The translations under genes were made by a program, and so were the position numbers. From positions 5,774,509-5,838,508 of the forward strand of contig JANPWX010000008.1 in NCBI GenBank assembly GCA_024734555.1: 64,000 nucleotides of DNA, written 5' to 3'. The stretch is from Trochalopteron elliotii (Eukaryota; Chordata; Aves; Passeriformes; Leiothrichidae). The notes beneath the pieces are model-generated. The model searched no databases. It was not told the DNA's origin and saw only the letters and a program-made list of their open reading frames with translations. Shown here in pieces: positions 11,191 through 21,774 of the stretch. How positions within the stretch are numbered: position 1 is the first letter of the stretch; each line of letters begins with the position of its first letter.

Positions 11191-14100
11191 TGTGTCAGGA
11201 CTCCAAAATGGCCATGTTAGGACCCCACAAACAGCACATTTTTTGTTGCCTTCTTTCTAGTTTGTGCTGGTTAGTGCTGAGTTTGTAATTTATAATTTGG
11301 TAGAAAGAGGGTATTGGAAGGTGATGTTTTGTAGTGAAAATTCACTGGCTGGAAGAAATGTTTTTGTGAATAAACATAACAAAAGTTGATCCAAAAAGGT
11401 TACATTAAAATATGTCTAAGCAGTATCTGGCACTATGAAGGCATGCTGGTTTGGCATCATCTTGCATTTAAAGTATAAAACATTGCAGCATCCTTGTGAA
11501 GTGAAAGTAATTTGTTCTTGTGTGTCACTTTATTTTTTAAAGTGTCAGGTTTTGTTTTGTTTTTACAAAAAACTTCAAGGCTGAACTGCAGACTTCTAAT
11601 CTTTCTGGTCAGAAAACCAAACACGTTAGGGGGAAATAATATGAAGTGCTTCAGAATCCAGTGTACATAGCTGGATGCAAACTGTGCTTGTACACTTGTA
11701 TTCTCTGCTTGTCTGGGCTTGTTTTGCCTAGAAGCTCCCTTTTCTAGTGACTGGAGAAAAAGAGTGGTAGGAGTGTGCTAGCATGGAGTGAAACCCCAGG
11801 AAACAACCCCTGTCCTGAGAAAGTTTGTTTCATCTGGGAAAGAACTGTGACTTAAGTAAGAACTATAGTACATGCAAAGACAATTACAATTTGATTGCAT
11901 GCGTGTCTGGCCTCAATTTCTTGTATGTCGCATTAATCATTTAGGATGGAAGCTCATCATAAAAGGAAAAAATATCATGGGAAGTTGTTGCCGTAAGATT
12001 TTGACAGCCAGAAGGGATTTAGATAAATCCTTCGTGTAGCCAGGCAGAAATACTTAAAGTAATACAGAACCACGTTTCTAAGTGTGGACACCTATGAGGA
12101 AAATTCAGGGTCTTATATCAAAATGTGGGATTGGAATAAAATTCTAAATGCTAGGTAAATGAAGACAAGCCATCAGTAGAGGAGGTACAGCTGTAGCAAC
12201 ACTCTGCTAGAGGAAAGCTAATGTACGTGGGTGTAGTGAGGTAGTTTTGCCCTGTTCTCAGTGGTGAACTGTAGACATGCATGACATAGATCAAAGTCTG
12301 TTGTCACAAACGTGAACATTGAGCTAAAACTAAATATATTTATAGTTAAAAAAAACCTCTCCAGTACTAAACTGTGGTAAATAAAGGAGACCAAGCACTG
12401 TGTCAAGGAAACGTGTGGCATGGGCAAATAGGGTTGGTAGATGAGCACAGCACTTCCATTTCTCTCTCTAAGGAGCACATACAATTTGAAATGCTGCAGA
12501 CGGAATTGCGAAGCCACTGAATCTGTTGCCACTTTCACTGTAAGAATATATAAATCTGGGGAAGTCTTGTTGCCAGCATATCTATGATTCCCTTTTCCTC
12601 CAGAGATAATTGTCTTAACATAAATGATGCTACAGTACAGTACTTGATTTTTTTAAAAATTTTATTATTCACTTTGGATAAGAAAGGAATCAAAGTTCAG
12701 GTCTTGACCTTCAATTTTGAAAAGGCTCTAAAATAGCTTTCTTTTACATGGCTTTTGGTCTCTATGTTTTTAGCAAATTAGACTGATATCAAATGCAAAC
12801 TTGTAATCCCATGTAGCACATATTGTTCGTCTCTTACTGAAGTTCTTCAGAGTGTAATACATCTGCCTGCTTGATGGGGGTTTTTCAGCATTGCCTCTGA
12901 CAAATATGGATCTCCATGGTCAGAATGGCAGTCTATTATATTCCCTCTCAGAATGTGACTTCAGCTGAGCACAAGCTGTTCAAAAGGTAGAAGGGCATAA
13001 TGAGAGATACTTCAAGCCACAGAAATGGAAACTATTTGAATTGAAATTTAAATATGCATAAACTGTATTTTAATAGCATTACACAATGTTTCTTAGCCAC
13101 ATGGGCTTCCCTTTTACAGTGTGTCCAAGGCAAGGGAATTCCTTTTCCACATGACATACCATATGCCAAAACTTTCTTGAATTCTTACTCAGAACTCCAA
13201 AAGCAATCACTATTCCTAACAATGGCAGCTCTTTGATTAGTAGCTGAGCTTAATTGGAGCTGACTTTGATTGATTTTCTTGTATTAAGTATGTCAAAATC
13301 ATGCTTTGGTTAATATAACTAAGATTTATGAAATTTTGGTTTAGTTTGCTATAATTTACAGTTTATCATTCCAAATGCATCCTTCTAATGTAAAACATAA
13401 ATGAAAACTGACAGTTCTTTACACAGAACATCTTCAGAAACTGTCACTTGGTGAAAACCATTATCAGTGGAAGTTTAGGTTGCTGAGTTTTTCATATAGA
13501 TTTCTTGGTGCCATTTAAAAAGCCTGAAAATATAATTATTTCAACATAGGCAGCATAAAAATAACCATGGTTCTCTTTCTGGAGGAATTTTTTTACAGAC
13601 ACGATCAAAAACTACCTTAGATGAGGGAAGTGTTTATGGTATTTCTTGCTGCTGATGGCTCATTGACAAATGCTTAACCAACTCCTGCAAATCTGCATGC
13701 ATTATTCATTGGTGTTTGCCCACTATCTTGTAGACTCTAAGCCCTTTAACTTTAGCTTACTGTGGGTAAAGGGAAGGGAACAAAAAACTCTCTTCATTTT
13801 CTTCAGTCTGAGAGCTGTGGCTTTAACAAAGCATTAATCTGAAACATCCTGAACATGAATCACAGAATGGGAATCAGTGCTTTCTTCAAAAAGTTATCAC
13901 AGCCCAGATCTTCTGTCTTCTTCCACACTGCTTTGCACTGTTCCTGAAGGTTGGAGCAGCAGGGCAGCTGGCACAGCTTTCTGCCCAGGGAGTGTGCTGA
14001 AGGGAGGAAAATCTCTTGGTGGCATCATGCCAGGAGAGCTGTCTTATTTCACTCCTCTTTGCAGCCTGCATTATGAAATATGTGTCAGATGACACCTTAG

Positions 14101-16169
14101 GTAGCAGGGAGAGGGGGAAAAAAAAATGTCTAGAGTAAATCCTCGAGTCCAGGAGGGCTTTGTTTACTTTGCTGCCTTTGAGCACAACTTAGAGCAGCCT
14201 TGAGCTGGCTTGTATTTGTGATTTGATTATGAAAGGAAAAGGGGAAGGTCAAGGTATAGCCACTACTGCATCAAGAGGATAAGGATAAGCCCTACTACGA
14301 AACATTCATCTTGAATTTATTGATCATTACTGTAGAAAGACAGCATGCTCAAACTATAATGACAAAAAAACCCCTTAGATTTCAATGGCAATGTATAAAA
14401 AATAAAATTCCATACCTGTTCCTTAGCCCAAACTGAGGGTGTGGCTAATTTCAGAAATAATTCTTAAAGAGGATCAGGTGAGAACAGGAATCCACTGTGG
14501 CTTTTACTATCAGAAAGCCTGATTTATGAAGTGTAGAATAACAATGGACAGAAATTGCCCATAATCTCATAGGAGCCCTGTTGCTGCACTCTTTGGTATA
14601 TTTTCATTTTCAAAGCAGAAAGCTAGATTTCCAAACAACTTCAGAAAGAAAGAGTCAAGAGAGGAGCCAGAGGATCTGTTTAAATTTAGTTGCCAAGGCA
14701 ACTGTTACAAACTTAGGAAATTTGACAGAAATCTTTCTATAATGTATATGGATTAATGTAGGCACAAATTGTGTCAGAAAATATGAATGTTAGGATTTCA
14801 AAAAACCCAAATACTACAAAAACAGCTGATAGCAAAATTAAAATTGCCTTCTATTTGTAATCCATTGCATTTTCCTACGTAGTTGCATGGTGAATTATTT
14901 TTTCCTGTGAAATCACACATTATTTTCTCAAATGTCTTACAAGAGAGGAAATTGTTTGTTGTCCAGTGCATGTATTTGTTCTTTCAATCCTCCCCAATGT
15001 ATAGCTAAACGTTGTATTTAGCGTACTTCATTGCAACTTCTTAGTAAATACTCTGCATCATCATCATCAGGGTTGTAATGGGAATTTTTTATTAGAGGGC
15101 TATGGTCTTGAAGTGCTGCATAAACTTTAATGAATTTATCATAACCATACCCAAAGGAAAGTTGCTGCTTTATCTGTTTTTCACAAATACACAATTAACT
15201 CTTCAGGAGATTATGACCAAAACTGTCAAGCAAACATTTGTTTGAAGAGGCATGATCTGAATTTTCAGAGGCATCAAGTTTCTGCAGCAGCCTAGGAAGC
15301 TTTTGAGAGGTTTTCAGAAAGCCTCTTCAGTCAAATACTGTTTGACTGCTTAGTACTTCTGTGAATCTGGCCTCAGGTGTTGCCCACTGAGCATGCAGGA
15401 AATGAGAAAGACACAATTAGTAGCCATCTGTGAAATGTTTGCCCAGCATCACTATGGAGCCTGATGGCAGAGATGGTGTTGGAATCCAAATCTCTGGAGT
15501 AGCATTCAATTGTCTTGCCGTTCAAACCCTCATGTCTCTTCTGTGTCCAGCTCCATTTACTAACTCCTTTCAGCATTGGCACAAATGAGGCATGGACAGC
15601 AACCTTCACTGCTCAGCCCTGATTCACTTGTGTCATATGGCCCCTCACTACACACTGAATGAAGCACTCATCCCACAGGAGGAGAATAAAAAATGCCTTT
15701 ATGAAATTAAAAACTGATAGCATAGAGAGAACTGGATACAGGCTTTTTGCCTAGGATTTAAGTACTTGGCATTACATTCTAAATATTCTTTCAGTGCAGG
15801 TCTTTTGATTGTGCAATACTTTGTTTTATATATGGCAGGTTGTTAATACTTATGGTGACTTCAAGTACAATATCAGATTTGTTGCTTGTGCTGGGGTATG
15901 TCTAGATGAGTTGTTTTATTAGATAGCAGATGGTTTAGAAATTGTTTGCTGTGACAGGCCTGAGCAGAATTGGAATTCTCTGTTCCCAGATCAAGAGCAG
16001 CAAGCTAGAGAAAGGAGAGCAAAACTCCCACATTTCCCATTTGAACTGAAAAATGCGTATCTATGTGTATTACTGAGGGAAGTGAGGTTCACTGCACTGG
16101 TCATGGATCCTTAAGCAACTCTGATAAATCACAGGATGATTTCCTTAGTACACCCTTAGTGCCAATATT
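11191..16169. other. Single-copy AT-rich region without recognised genes
   Basis: About 5 kb with no repeat or exon I can support. The open frames stay near or below 106 codons on either strand, and none contains a recognisable domain. Confidence 0.5.
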
Positions 16170-16660
16170 GGCAGTGACCTCCTCTGACCTTCTTTGAAGT
16201 TTTTTGAACTTTTCTGACCTTCTCCACCCTTCTGTTCTTTTCTCTGCTCTCTTTTACTTCTGCCCATCTCAACTCTTTCTTTGCTGCCATTCTTCTCTTT
16301 GTTTTCTCTTTCACCCTTCTTTGCCCATTTTTCCGCCTTTGCTCTTCTCTGCTGCTTTCTCCTCTGCTCCGCTCTGCCTTTTTTTTTCATTCTCTGACCT
16401 TTTCTGCCCTTCATTGTCCACTTTCCACTCCTTTTGGTCTCTTGGTTGCTGACCATCTCCACACACAGATCTCAGCCTTTTTCTGCCCTCCTGTCATTCT
16501 TCACCTCCTTCGACCCCTCTATCCTGCTCTCCCCTCTGTGACACAACTATAGCTATAGGCCAGTCACCCAACTCCCTTTCCCTTCTCTTCTGCTCTTGTC
16601 TGCCTTTCTCTACCCCTCTCCTCACCGTTCTTCCCCTTTTCACCTGCCTGTGGCATCAGG
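16170..16660 (+). repeat. Pyrimidine-rich degenerate repeat tract
   Basis: About 490 bp in which the plus strand is overwhelmingly C and T, built from imperfect copies of a roughly 10-base word such as TTCTGACCTT, TTCTGCCCTT and CTCTGCTC. The extreme strand asymmetry opens artificial frames on both strands: Ser/Phe/Cys/Leu-rich on the plus strand, and Lys/Arg/Glu-rich on the minus strand from 16462 to 16145. These should not be annotated as proteins. A short break at about 16540-16560 contains ACACAACTATAGCTATAG. Such tracts can adopt triplex (H-DNA) structures. No transposon boundary is visible. Confidence 0.8.
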
Positions 16661-18253
16661 ATATCTGGAATTATCACTGTTTAATTTTAGTGCTATTCTT
16701 GAGAATTAATAAATGCATTTTTTTTCTTTATGCTTGAAGCTAACTCTTGATGATAGTTGCACATTGCATTAAGCAACATCTTCTTAACACACTTGATAGG
16801 ATCTTTCTGCATTTAAAAGAGGGGTTAAAGGTGAAAATTATACCATCAGTTTCCATCTGCAACAGAGATCAAAGGAAGGAGCAGAAAATTCTGCTTAAAG
16901 ACATAATCATGATCAATAATATTAAATACCTTACAGGGAAGTCCTCCATGCCATAAACTTTATACTTGGATTGTAAATACTTGATCCTAAAAGCACAGTT
17001 TTATTTCACATTTTTCATAGTTTATATCCTGTGTTTAACTGGAAAAAATGGGGGAGGAAAACCCTAGAGATAAGATATTTCATGTACACTGAAGTACAAA
17101 TTGCTGTTCCATGTAACATGAATTGTCTATTGAGCTGAAATGATTTACCTTTTTGTCTCGTAATTCCTGAGGGCAATTGCCATCTCAAGTGGCAGACAAG
17201 TAGAGTAATAGCATAAATCTCTCTTGGGAAAAAAGTAGTATTGATTCACTCTTGTTTGCAATTAATATAATGATGGGGGGGTTTATCTTATGTTAAAAAG
17301 GTCTGTAGTTAATTAATTAATTAATTATTGAATCCTGTGTACAAACATGGACATGGAGTTGCTGGTGACCTAGAGAGAGCTAGGAACTGGTGCTGGAGAG
17401 TAAATACAGCAAAAGAACTGCATCTTGTTTGCTAAATCTTTAATACTGCTTCAAACCTTAGAAGCCATGTTACACCAGCAACATGAGTTGAAGTTTTGAT
17501 GTTATTGAACCTGAATTAATCTAAGTCAATCAAAGCAACTCTGGGTAGTATGGTATACAGAATAACAGTATTTACTGCTGCTAATCTATGTAATGCTTCT
17601 GTGGGATTTCATGAACTCAACAAGGTGTAGCTGTGACTTTTAGTATCAATACAGGCACTGCTGGAAATAACGGAAGGTGTTCTCTTCCTATTTATTTTAT
17701 ACTGTAGTAAGGCTTTAAATTACTGTGCTATTTGTGCTGTTTTGTTTATGGTGAAAGGTCAAGTTAAAGAACTGAGCAGACTGTCACTTTTCCAAGAAAG
17801 GATAAATTAAATTTAATGTCTTTGAGAAATTTCAGTATGGGAATTTCCTGAAATTTTGATATGACTTGTGCAGCACAGCTGTGTTCAGATACTTCTTTTA
17901 AACTTAATTTGGAATGAAGCTAAAAGTCTTTATGAAGTCACAAAGCTATTTTGACATATCCCAAGAAAAACTGAACTGGATTAATCTTTTACTTTGGAAC
18001 CAAATAAAAGTAATTTCTTACATGTTTTGAGAGCTGAGGGTATTTTCGAGTTTAGATTAATTAAAACAAATAAATCAGTCTCAATAAATGCATGCAGTGC
18101 TTGGGTAGATCAGTTCTTTCTGTAGTCCCCATTACATACCATTTTGTATGAACACTAATATTTTGTTACAGGGTACTTCCATCATTTATCACAGAAGTGA
18201 CTAATTCTTTGTGTTAGACAGCAAGTCACTAGAAAATGGTTTGAAGTTCAGTG
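16661..18253. other. Single-copy AT-rich region left of the provirus
   Basis: AT-rich sequence with one small TTAA repeat at 17309-17327. No coding region, repeat end or RNA gene recognised. It ends at the left target duplication of the provirus. Confidence 0.5.
17309..17327. repeat. (TTAA)n simple repeat
   Basis: Nearly five copies of a TTAA/TAAT tetranucleotide in an AT-rich setting. Confidence 0.85.
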
Positions 18254-18259
18254 CTTATG
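18254..18259. repeat. Left target-site duplication of the provirus (CTTATG)
   Basis: CTTATG lies directly before the terminal TGTTGC of the left LTR, and the same hexamer follows the terminal CTACA of the right LTR at 23871-23876. A 6-bp duplication is the usual size for beta- and alpharetrovirus-related elements, and it shows that both LTRs belong to one integration. Confidence 0.93.
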
Positions 18260-18678
18260 TGTTGCTGTTTCTTTCGCAGTGGGGTGCTGATGCCGGCTAG
18301 CAGCTCTCCAGACCACAGAAACAGCCTGCGTAGGTCCGTCAGCTCAGCTAGCTGTGCGTGGGTTCAGGCTTGGAAGAAGGAAGCATGCTCTCTCGGGTTA
18401 GGAAGGATGTTTATTGCAGTGCAGCCATGTGAGAAAGAGGCTTTGCCAGAGCCCCTTCTCAGCATGGGGGAAGCATGGAGAGAGAGAGAGCGTCTGGGCC
18501 TGGTGTGTCCTTTTTCCCAGGGCAGCCTGGGAGGGGAAACACTGACCCAGTGGGGAAGGGAAGGGGGAGGGGTTACATCAGGAGGAATCCACTGGGGTCA
18601 TCAGGGGTAGGGGGGTGAAAGGGACATACAAAGTACAGACCAAATACAAATTCAAGACCTAAAATTCACGTCACTACA
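18260..18678 (-). repeat. 3' LTR of the provirus
   Basis: A 419 bp long terminal repeat, the downstream one in viral orientation. It matches 23444-23870 along its whole length. The outer ends are inverted-repeat-like (TGTTGC on the plus strand, CTACA at the inner end). An AATAAA polyadenylation signal on the minus strand lies at 18415-18410, which places U3 at about 18678-18416 and R-U5 below it. The U3 part is very similar to the other LTR, while R-U5 is clearly more diverged. A GA dinucleotide patch (AGAGAGAGAGAG) lies at 18479-18490 in U3. Confidence 0.93.
18410..18415 (-). promoter_or_regulatory. Polyadenylation signal AATAAA in the 3' LTR
   Basis: TTTATT on the plus strand reads AATAAA on the viral strand, about two thirds of the way through the LTR. 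This is where retroviral LTRs place the R-region signal. The same hexamer is kept in the other LTR at 23603-23608. Confidence 0.75.
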
Positions 18679-18692
18679 TTTCCCTCTTTTTT
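18679..18692 (-). promoter_or_regulatory. Polypurine tract of the provirus
   Basis: On the viral strand AAAAAAGAGGGAAA stands directly before the first base of the 3' LTR (TGTAG). This is the expected position and composition of the primer for plus-strand DNA synthesis. Confidence 0.85.
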
Positions 18693-18881
18693 ATTCTTTA
18701 AAAACAAGCTGTTAGACTTTAAAAAAAACGAATTTGTGTTCTACATTTGGTCAGTAGACCATTTTTCTATCAAGATAACTTTTTTGGATCTTCTTTTCTT
18801 CAGAATCTGCAAGCACAGCAATCACAGGGGGTGTGGTGTTATCAGAGATATGAACTACACATTTGATAAGACAAAAGAGTA

Positions 18882-19037
18882 TTAAAACAAAAACAACAAT
18901 GAACAAAAAGACAGTTCATCCTTGATAAGAAACTCAGACAGCCAGGAGTCCAATTCAGCAACAGTTCTTTTAAGTTTGTTCCAGCGTTGCTGATAACGTT
19001 TGGGATGTTCAGATGGGTGTTCTGCATTTTCGGGAAA
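18882..19037 (-). pseudogene. Env transmembrane-tail-like remnant
   Basis: On the viral strand, about 52 codons are open just upstream of the polypurine tract. They begin with a polar, Arg/Lys-rich part containing a QQRWNKLKR-like segment, followed by DSWLS and a hydrophobic stretch rich in Phe, Leu and Cys, and then stop. The hydrophobic run continues in a neighbouring frame, so the membrane anchor seems split by a small indel. In retroviruses the end of Env sits exactly here, before the polypurine tract, so I read it as the decayed C-terminal end of the transmembrane subunit. This rests on position and composition. There is no surface subunit, no furin site and no fusion peptide that I can see, so no working envelope protein could be made from it. 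Confidence 0.38.
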
Positions 19038-19334
19038 GGCTGTTTTCACTTGCAGGTGTTACAGGCACTGGAAGCTGGAACAGCAATAACATTTTGACAT
19101 TGGTGGGACTCTGCTCTTTGTTCTGGCAGGTGTTCTGAGACTGCAAAGATAACTGAAGACATTTTAGCAAACACACAACAAAACAAACAAAAAAGGAACC
19201 AATGTAAGAAAAGTCAAGGAGAAAGAGAAATTTTTTTTTTCATTGATTTTTGTTTCGCCTTCCAAGGTTCTTTTTCTTTCTCCGCGAAGCTGCAAAGCAG
19301 ACTTGGGCTTTTCATTGGGGGGGGAAGGATCAGG

Positions 19335-19973
19335 CTAATTTGAAAATTTACAAATGAGGCCAAATTGAGTTAAATTTAAAATGAGGAATGCTGTTATTTT
19401 GCCTCTGAATTGCCTAATTTTTGTCCTCGCGCTGAGCATTGCAGCGCTTTTTTGGAAGTCTTTTTGAAAGGCTTTTAAAGTTTTTCTTTCTCCTTCACTT
19501 TCTCCCCTTTCTCTCCCTTCATTCCCACCCTGTTCTTTCTCACTTTGTTCCTTCCCACCCTCCTCCTTTCTCTCCTCGTTTCCTTGTTTTTGTGAAGACC
19601 AGGATGTTATTTCTCCATTCAGCAGACACAGGTCTTTTTGGGATGCTGTTATGTTGGAAGCAGGCAAGGCGTTTCCATTAGCAGTCTTGACAGCAATCTG
19701 CATTCCTTGTTGATTTGATGTTTGGTGGTCACTGATGTGCAGGATTCTTAACATATCAATCAGCAAAGCTATGAAAATTCTGAAAGATCTCAAAAAATCA
19801 AAAATCTGTACCATAATTAACAGTTCGTTTGCTGCTTGTTTAACTTTTTCAAGAACAGGATTAAGAATCGCTGAGATTTGAAAAAAATCCAACTTACACC
19901 GCCTTTTATTTTGCAATTGTTTTAAAGCTGTTACTAAATTATTTAAATCAAATTTATTAATTAGTTGAAACAA
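19335..19973 (-). pseudogene. Provirus internal open frame with Glu/Lys-rich segment
   Basis: A 212-codon open frame on the viral strand, not assignable to a known domain. Its first 60 or so residues look helical, with Leu, Lys and Gln spaced as in an amphipathic segment. Residues of about 130-165 are a low-complexity run of Glu, Gly, Lys and Arg that mirrors a pyrimidine-rich plus-strand patch near 19490-19585. The last 40 or so are basic and then hydrophobic. It overlaps the end of the preceding frame (20742-19957) by 17 bases in a different phase. It could be a decayed Gag segment or sequence foreign to the retrovirus. It shows no zinc knuckle, protease or polymerase motif. Confidence 0.35.
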
Positions 19974-20161
19974 TTCTTTTCTTGCTTAGGAAGGCATTTG
20001 GAGTTTGTGTTGCAACCAAACTGAATTTAGAATTTTCTGATTCTAATTTTTCCTGTCCAGTTTCATTATTATCAGAAACTGCACTTGCGATGTAAGAAAG
20101 ATTGTTCTTATCTGTTTTTGAACTGGAGTTATCTGCTGTGCAGTTGGAGGAGAGATAATTT

Positions 20162-20527
20162 CGGGAGCAGGGGAAAGGGGTGGGGCCACAGCAGGCACCC
20201 GAGGCGAGGCAGGGCCGGGCCTTGGGGGGTGTGGTTTGGCTGTTCGGTGACATCAGCCAAAACACTGATCTCAGGACAGGCCGAGGGGGAGGAGGAAGAG
20301 GAAATGGCAGAGGGGAATTCTCGCTGGAACTCAGCGAGAACTTGGTCCGGGACCGCGGGGAAGTCTGGGAAGGAGAGGCAGGGGACTCAGTCCCCATGTG
20401 GTCAGCGTCATGTTTTTGGAAAAAAGGTGAAGCTGGCACGGGACGACACAGCATCCTCCCGGAATTCCATATTCCCGCCGGGCCGGGATCGGCCGCGCGG
20501 GTGGCCCCGGTGAAGTCGAGCTGACCT
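20162..20527. repeat. Tandem duplication, copy 1, left of the gap
   Basis: Shares the same order of words with 20610-20945: CAGGCACCCGAGGC, GGTGACATCAGCC, CAGAGGGGAATTCTC, TCCCCATGTGGTCAGCG and GGTGGCCCCGGTG. Similarity by eye is high, with small indels. The N run begins right after this copy. Confidence 0.8.
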
Positions 20528-20589
20528 NNNNNNNNNNNNNNNNNNNNNNNNNNNNNNNNNNNNNNNNNNNNNNNNNNNNNNNNNNNNNN
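20528..20589. other. Assembly gap, 62 N
   Basis: A run of 62 unknown bases between two copies of a GC-rich tandem duplication. Further copies may be missing or collapsed here. Confidence 0.99.
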
Positions 20590-20609
20590 CCATCCATCCG
20601 AGTCGAGGG

Positions 20610-20945
20610 AAGGGGGGGGGGGGCGTGGCCACTGCAGGCACCCGAGGCAGGGCGGTGCCGTGCCTCCTGGGGGGTGTTTTGGCTCTTCGGTGACATCAGC
20701 CGAAACCTCGATCTCGGGAGAGGACGAGGCAGAGGGGTTCAAGGAAATGTCAGAGGGGAATTCTCACTGGAACTGGGCGAAAACTTGGCTTGGGTTTGTG
20801 GGGCAGGTTGGGAAGGAGGCAGAGAGGCTGTCCCCATGTGGTCAGCGCCATGTTTCCGAGGGGCTGGCACGGGATGGTACCGCATCCCCCTGGCGCCCCC
20901 GTCCCTGCGGGGCCGGGCTCAGCCATGCAGGTGGCCCCGGTGGGG
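20610..20945. repeat. Tandem duplication, copy 2, right of the gap
   Basis: Second copy of the block described at 20162-20527. It is preceded by a G-rich run (AGGGGGGGGGGGGC) that directly follows the gap and may explain why the assembly broke here. Confidence 0.8.
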
Positions 20946-21774
20946 TTGGCCCGTGCTGAACTGCATCGCGGCTGCGGCAGCAGCGAAACAGGGCTCTCCG
21001 CCCGCCCGCCATGCCCTGCAGGGGAGCGGAGCTGCCCCGGCATGGGGCTCCAGGGGGTGCGGGGCCGTCCCGGCTTGGGAGCGCAGGAGGTGGGCAGAGG
21101 AGACCGCGTCTCCCCCTTGCAGCTTTGTGGAGATGGAGTTCGGAAACTGCGAGAGGCGCGGGGCGGCCCCGGCTCGGGAGCCGCTCCTGCTTCGGCCCTG
21201 GGCGGGGAAGCAGCCTTCCTGTGCCGCAGAGCAGGGATGGGGGGCTTGGGTCAGGGCTGCGTGGCTTCTCCACGCCCACCGTCATGGTCTGCGGCTGCTG
21301 CGTGGTGCCCAAACCGCTCTGTGCCGCTGCCGCTGCTCACAGAAATGAGCGGGGAGCGGCCACTCCGTCTGCGTGGCTTGGCTGGGAGCTACGAGCTGCT
21401 CCCAGAGCAGTCAAAGCCAGGCGAGGAATGCTCCCCTCACCCGTGCGGCGCAGGGGCATGCAGGAGAGAGGCTTGTCGGTGCCGCTGGTCGGAGAAAGCC
21501 ATGCGGCGCTGTTCGCCCTGCCTGCACCTCTCAGCACGGCTTTCAAAGGCAAGTGGAGAATGCTTTACTTGCCCGTGCCGTGCCCCGTCGGGGAGTAGGG
21601 TCACTCCAGCCCGAAACCGCGCAGGGGGTGTGAGGGTCTGCGTCATGCCCGCTCGCCCCACGGCGACCGAGCGGGACCCAGCCGCTCCGGAGAAGCAGCC
21701 ACGTGGCGCCCAACTCGCTCAGTGCCGCTGCCCCTGTGCCTGGAGCCGAGAGAGAGGTGCTCCTCTCGTCCGCG

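Larger units (their letters stand above)
19957..20742 (-). pseudogene. Provirus internal open frame, Pro/Ser-rich, spans the assembly gap
   Basis: A viral-strand open frame of 261 codons, 21 of which are unknown because of the N run. The product would be rich in Pro, Ser and Thr, with a PLPPPPRPV-type proline stretch. It carries two related segments (each with PPGG/PPKA-like words followed by Cys-rich residues), because the underlying DNA is a tandem duplication. Proline-rich spacers occur between matrix and capsid in many Gag proteins, so a Gag-derived origin is possible but not shown. The frame across the gap is unverified, because the true gap length is unknown. Confidence 0.35.

Noticed and set aside
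16145..16462. Lys/Arg/Glu-rich 105-codon minus-strand frame and its Ser/Phe-rich plus-strand partner
   Set aside because: Both are produced by the pyrimidine-rich repeat tract. Low complexity and no domain.
18251..18610. 119-codon plus-strand frame and its near copy at 23521-23802
   Set aside because: These lie in the two LTRs, antisense to the provirus, and are repeat shadows rather than genes.
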